DNA from: Phoronis ovalis | Taxonomy: Eukaryota > Phoronida > Phoronidae | Direction: 5' to 3' | Length of the DNA: 21,660 nucleotides | NCBI GenBank assembly: GCA_028565635.1 | Contig: JAOXYB010036839.1 | Coordinates: 1 to 21,660, forward strand | Shown here: positions 19,101 to 21,660 of the stretch, in pieces | Numbering within the stretch: the stretch's first letter is position 1 | Layout: each line of letters starts with the position of its first letter | Translations under genes and position numbers: made by a program | Notes under the pieces: generated by a model | Told to the model about the DNA's origin: nothing | Seen by the model: only the letters and a program-made list of their open reading frames with translations | Databases searched by the model: none

Positions 19101-20513
19101 CAGACTAGTGCAATTATATCAAATATAAGAAGACAAATTAGGAGTACATAAACTTAACTTATACTTCTGAAATTTCAAACCTCATTACCACCGGATCTGG
19201 TCTGAATGGCAATGCAAGGACACTGCATAAAATTGTAATCCTTTCACATATTCAGTTGTGTCTACTTAATACTTGGATTTGATGAACAGATATTATCTTT
19301 TTAGCTATATGTATTGGCCAATCATAGCAAATTGTAGTTTCAAGCACAAGTAAAAACTTTATTCTGAAGACCCAAAAGTGTTGTTAGATATGAAAAAATG
19401 TATTGATCTGTGCTTGTCTAAGAAACTTTCTGTGTCAGGTGTTTGAACTAGTTCCGTTGAATGTACGTGTAACAATTTCTATGAACTATTACAGTCTAGT
19501 ACTGACAGATATCAAATTGCTGCATTATCTCTGTTAGTTAATTCCGGAAATATTCAACCACCATGATTGTATTTGTCAAAACTGTTTATGTTTTTACTAT
19601 CTATTGGTATGGTCATTGACCTCTGTCACTAGTTTTGATTTCATATTTGACCACAGTTTTTACAATAAAAATTGTTAAACAGATATAGATGGATCTTTCG
19701 GCTTAGATTTTCAAATACCAGTTCATCTGTCTTTCGTCATAAATGGAGAATTGATACGACAGCTAAATATGTTAGAATTCTGTTTTTACTGTGCATGACA
19801 ACATCACAATGCACGACGTCAAATACATGGCAAAGTTCACGTTTTGTGTCTTTATTCTGTGTTCACTTGAAAATTCTAATTAAGTACAACCTCATGCAAG
19901 CTAACAATTGTATTAGTTCAGCCAGCATAAATTGAAACTATTTTTTTTGTACTCCAACTTATAGGGGTAATATTTTGGTTTCTATATATATGGACTGATT
20001 GAAGTAAAACATTAACTAGAAGTGTGATAACCAGAAGTGTGTAAATTTGCAAATCATTTGCCTACTTGTTTCCCATTGGATGTATTTTGCTGTTTGTTGA
20101 GAAAATAATAACAGAGATTAATTGTGTTTTTGACTGTGTGTATCTTTGGTTTGTTAATGAAAGCAGACTGATGTATATACCGTATATATAATGTACAGTT
20201 TAAATTAACTGAATAATGTTAATATTGTAAATCAAGAAATGAAACTTTTAGTGTATAATAATACATAAATTATATAGAAGCATGTATGTACATAGCAGGA
20301 GTTTTTAATAGACTGTTAAATACTTATTATGAACTGTGTATTGAAGTTTGTATTTATAATACAATGTTTTGGATTTTGTAAAAAAAAACAAATATTTTCT
20401 CTGTTTTCCGAAAGTGGTTGCAACTGGTGGTTGCAACTAATGTAAATCTGACTTTCAGCTAGACCATCTTGCAGATTCGAGAGTTGAAAGTGAAAAGGTT
20501 TCAGTTGGTATTA
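19101..20513 (+). other. TIMM44 3' UTR and downstream region
   Basis: There is no coding signal here. An AATAAA at 19664-19669 would end a 3' UTR of about 570-590 nt. A second at 20514-20519 would give one of about 1.4 kb. A 12-bp direct repeat (GTGGTTGCAACT, 20414-20425 and 20427-20438) lies near the end. The frame at 19672-19935 resembles nothing known. Confidence 0.5.
19664..19669 (+). terminator. Candidate TIMM44 proximal polyadenylation signal
   Basis: A canonical AATAAA lies 564 nt after the TIMM44 stop codon and is followed by TTG- and GT-containing sequence. It is the first plus-strand AATAAA I noticed downstream of the stop. Confidence 0.5.
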
Positions 20514-20528
20514 AATAAAAACTTTATT
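20514..20528. terminator. Back-to-back AATAAA signals between convergent genes
   Basis: AATAAA on the plus strand (20514-20519) and AATAAA on the minus strand (20523-20528) are separated by three bases, giving AATAAAAACTTTATT. The first could be a distal TIMM44 signal and the second the LYSMD signal. Another minus-strand AATAAA is at 20570-20565. Confidence 0.5.
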
Positions 20529-20862
20529 AGTAATAAATAATCTATATTACTTCAGCACATGGTCTTTATTAATAATTCTGTAATAAATACATATGACTTT
20601 ATCCCAATTTCTCTAAAAAAAAACAAATATGAACAATTCCCAGAATTAAATTTCTCTGACATCAGTACATACATTAAAACACTTTACACCATTACGATAT
20701 GTGCAACTAAATTCAATTATCTTTTCCATATTTTTGAGATACAACAGGTGCGAAATGAAATCAAACTAAACACCAACTTTGGCACATTGTGTCAAGAATA
20801 GAAGCAGAATAACAGCAGACAATGCCACTATAGTTAGGTATCACGTCTGTATCAAGTCAAGT
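20529..20862 (-). other. LYSMD-like 3' UTR
   Basis: This 334-bp stretch lies between the LYSMD-like stop codon and the minus-strand AATAAA at 20528-20523. It shows no convincing coding signal on either strand and fits a 3' UTR convergent with TIMM44. Confidence 0.55.
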
Positions 20863-21468
20863 CTACGGGGACGGGCACAGTAGTACTGGTTCATTGGTAT
20901 CTTTGGGACAAAATTTTACATAATACACTGCATATGCTATAGGAAGTAATAAACCAATGGCAAACATTATAGCTAGCACACTCCACCATCGTAAACCACA
21001 GTCAGTTCCACTCAAAAATGTTCTCTTTTTTGTTTGTTCCAAAGGATAAATACGTTTACATGTTAAAGATTCTGTAACCTGTTCCAAAGAATCCATCCGT
21101 ACCTTTGTTGATGCTCTTATGCGTTCTAAATCTTCGTCCATATCTTTTAAAAACTCTTCGGCTTCTTTTGATTGGTCCATTGCCTTTCTTATACTTATTG
21201 TTCGTACTAGTAATGCATCCGACTCCGCTGCATCTATGTCCTGTGCATACAAAGTATCCTCATCTTCAGAATAAATATTAGCTGCATTGAATATAGCATC
21301 ATCTCGTTCCCTGGAACGTTTTTTACGTGTCTGTTTCTCATCTTCTTCCTTCTGCTTTTCAACGAGTTCTTTAAGATAACCATGACTTTTTAGTGGAACT
21401 TTTATCACTCTTAATGCAAAAAACTCCTGATCACTTATTAGATTATTAACGCGTTTTAGTTCTGCTAC
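20863..21468 (-). CDS. LysM domain-containing membrane protein (LYSMD3/LYSMD4-like), last coding exon
   Basis: This is a partial gene; the 5' exons lie beyond the right edge. The acceptor CTTTCTTTCCAG|GTAGCAGAA opens a 201-residue C-terminal part. Residues 1-27 (VAELKRVNNLISDQEFFALR, then VIKVPLK) are the end of a LysM domain and match the IKRVNNLISDQDFFALRSIK block of vertebrate LYSMD3. A basic run, KQTRKKRSRERDD, follows at about 45-57. FLKDMDEDLERIR at 106-118 matches a conserved motif of the family. The transmembrane segment is about 161-184, preceded by GLRWW (human GIGWW). The tail of about 17 residues has two cysteines. The family are single-pass membrane proteins of the Golgi or cell surface. 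I cannot choose between LYSMD3 and LYSMD4 because animals outside vertebrates may have one co-orthologue. It stops with TAG at 20865-20863. Confidence 0.88.
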   Translation of the reverse strand, partial: VAELKRVNNLISDQEFFALRVIKVPLKSHGYLKELVEKQKEEDEKQTRKKRSRERDDAIFNAANIYSEDEDTLYAQDIDAAESDALLVRTISIRKAMDQSKEAEEFLKDMDEDLERIRASTKVRMDSLEQVTESLTCKRIYPLEQTKKRTFLSGTDCGLRWWSVLAIMFAIGLLLPIAYAVYYVKFCPKDTNEPVLLCPSP

Positions 21469-21660
21469 CTGGAAAGAAAGACAGATATACAATATACGAA
21501 ACAAAATAATTCAATATTTTATATACAGGGTAACAGGAAATAAACAGAAAACACACACATTTTTTTGCAACATTTTGACTCGCCAAATTTGACAATAAAA
21601 ATTATTTCACTATTCTATCTCCTTATTTTCTACTCTAAAATACTTGTTTCCAGTTCCATA
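21469..21660 (-). other. LYSMD-like intron, partial
   Basis: This is the intron upstream of the last coding exon, with a pyrimidine-rich acceptor at its 3' end. It runs off the window, and no second exon is visible. Confidence 0.65.

Noticed and set aside
20559-20801. Plus-strand 80-residue ORF downstream of TIMM44
   Set aside because: It is antisense to the LYSMD-like 3' UTR, low in complexity, with no domain and no splice or promoter context.

Overview
This is a eukaryotic, clearly animal, AT-rich window. It has many short exons with GT-AG borders, introns of roughly 100-1,000 bp, dispersed repeats, a SINE-like element and AATAAA polyadenylation signals. The protein families (COG1, TIMM44 and a LYSMD3/4-type protein) are all standard metazoan housekeeping genes. 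The divergence from the human proteins and the repeats suggest a marine invertebrate. The SINE-like element and the 'ATTGCTACCC' repeats remind me of anthozoan cnidarian genomes, but that is memory, not a search, and should be held at low confidence.

Layout. (1) Positions 1-805 hold the start of a dispersed repeat and the 3' flank of COG1. (2) COG1 runs on the minus strand from 12417 down to about 806. I could build 22 exons that join in frame: 906 codons to the last splice donor, or 934 residues if the final exon reads through to the TAG at 806-808. It encodes subunit 1 of the conserved oligomeric Golgi tethering complex. (3) Positions 12418-12634 are a 217-bp head-to-head promoter region with a perfect CRE palindrome. 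(4) TIMM44 runs on the plus strand, 12635-19100, with 12 exons and 456 residues. It encodes the mitochondrial inner-membrane tether for mtHsp70. The reconstructed first exon supplies a mitochondrial presequence. (5) Positions 19101-20862 are the tail-to-tail 3' region, with a bidirectional AATAAA pair. (6) Positions 20863-21468 are the last coding exon of a LYSMD3/4-like single-pass membrane protein on the minus strand; the rest of that gene lies beyond the right edge.

COG1 and TIMM44 share a promoter region but act in different organelles (Golgi trafficking and mitochondrial import), so the pairing looks like ordinary divergent housekeeping expression, not a pathway operon. Nothing here is convincingly a new system. 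The more unusual items are a 52-codon membrane-protein ORF in TIMM44 intron 8, a pair of near-identical direct repeats flanking COG1, a 30-bp minisatellite in TIMM44 intron 1, a tandemly duplicated nuclear-receptor-like palindrome in COG1 intron 3, and an uncertain COG1 C-terminus.

All exon borders were found by eye from reading frame, splice motifs and remembered similarity to the human proteins. No alignment or database search was run.
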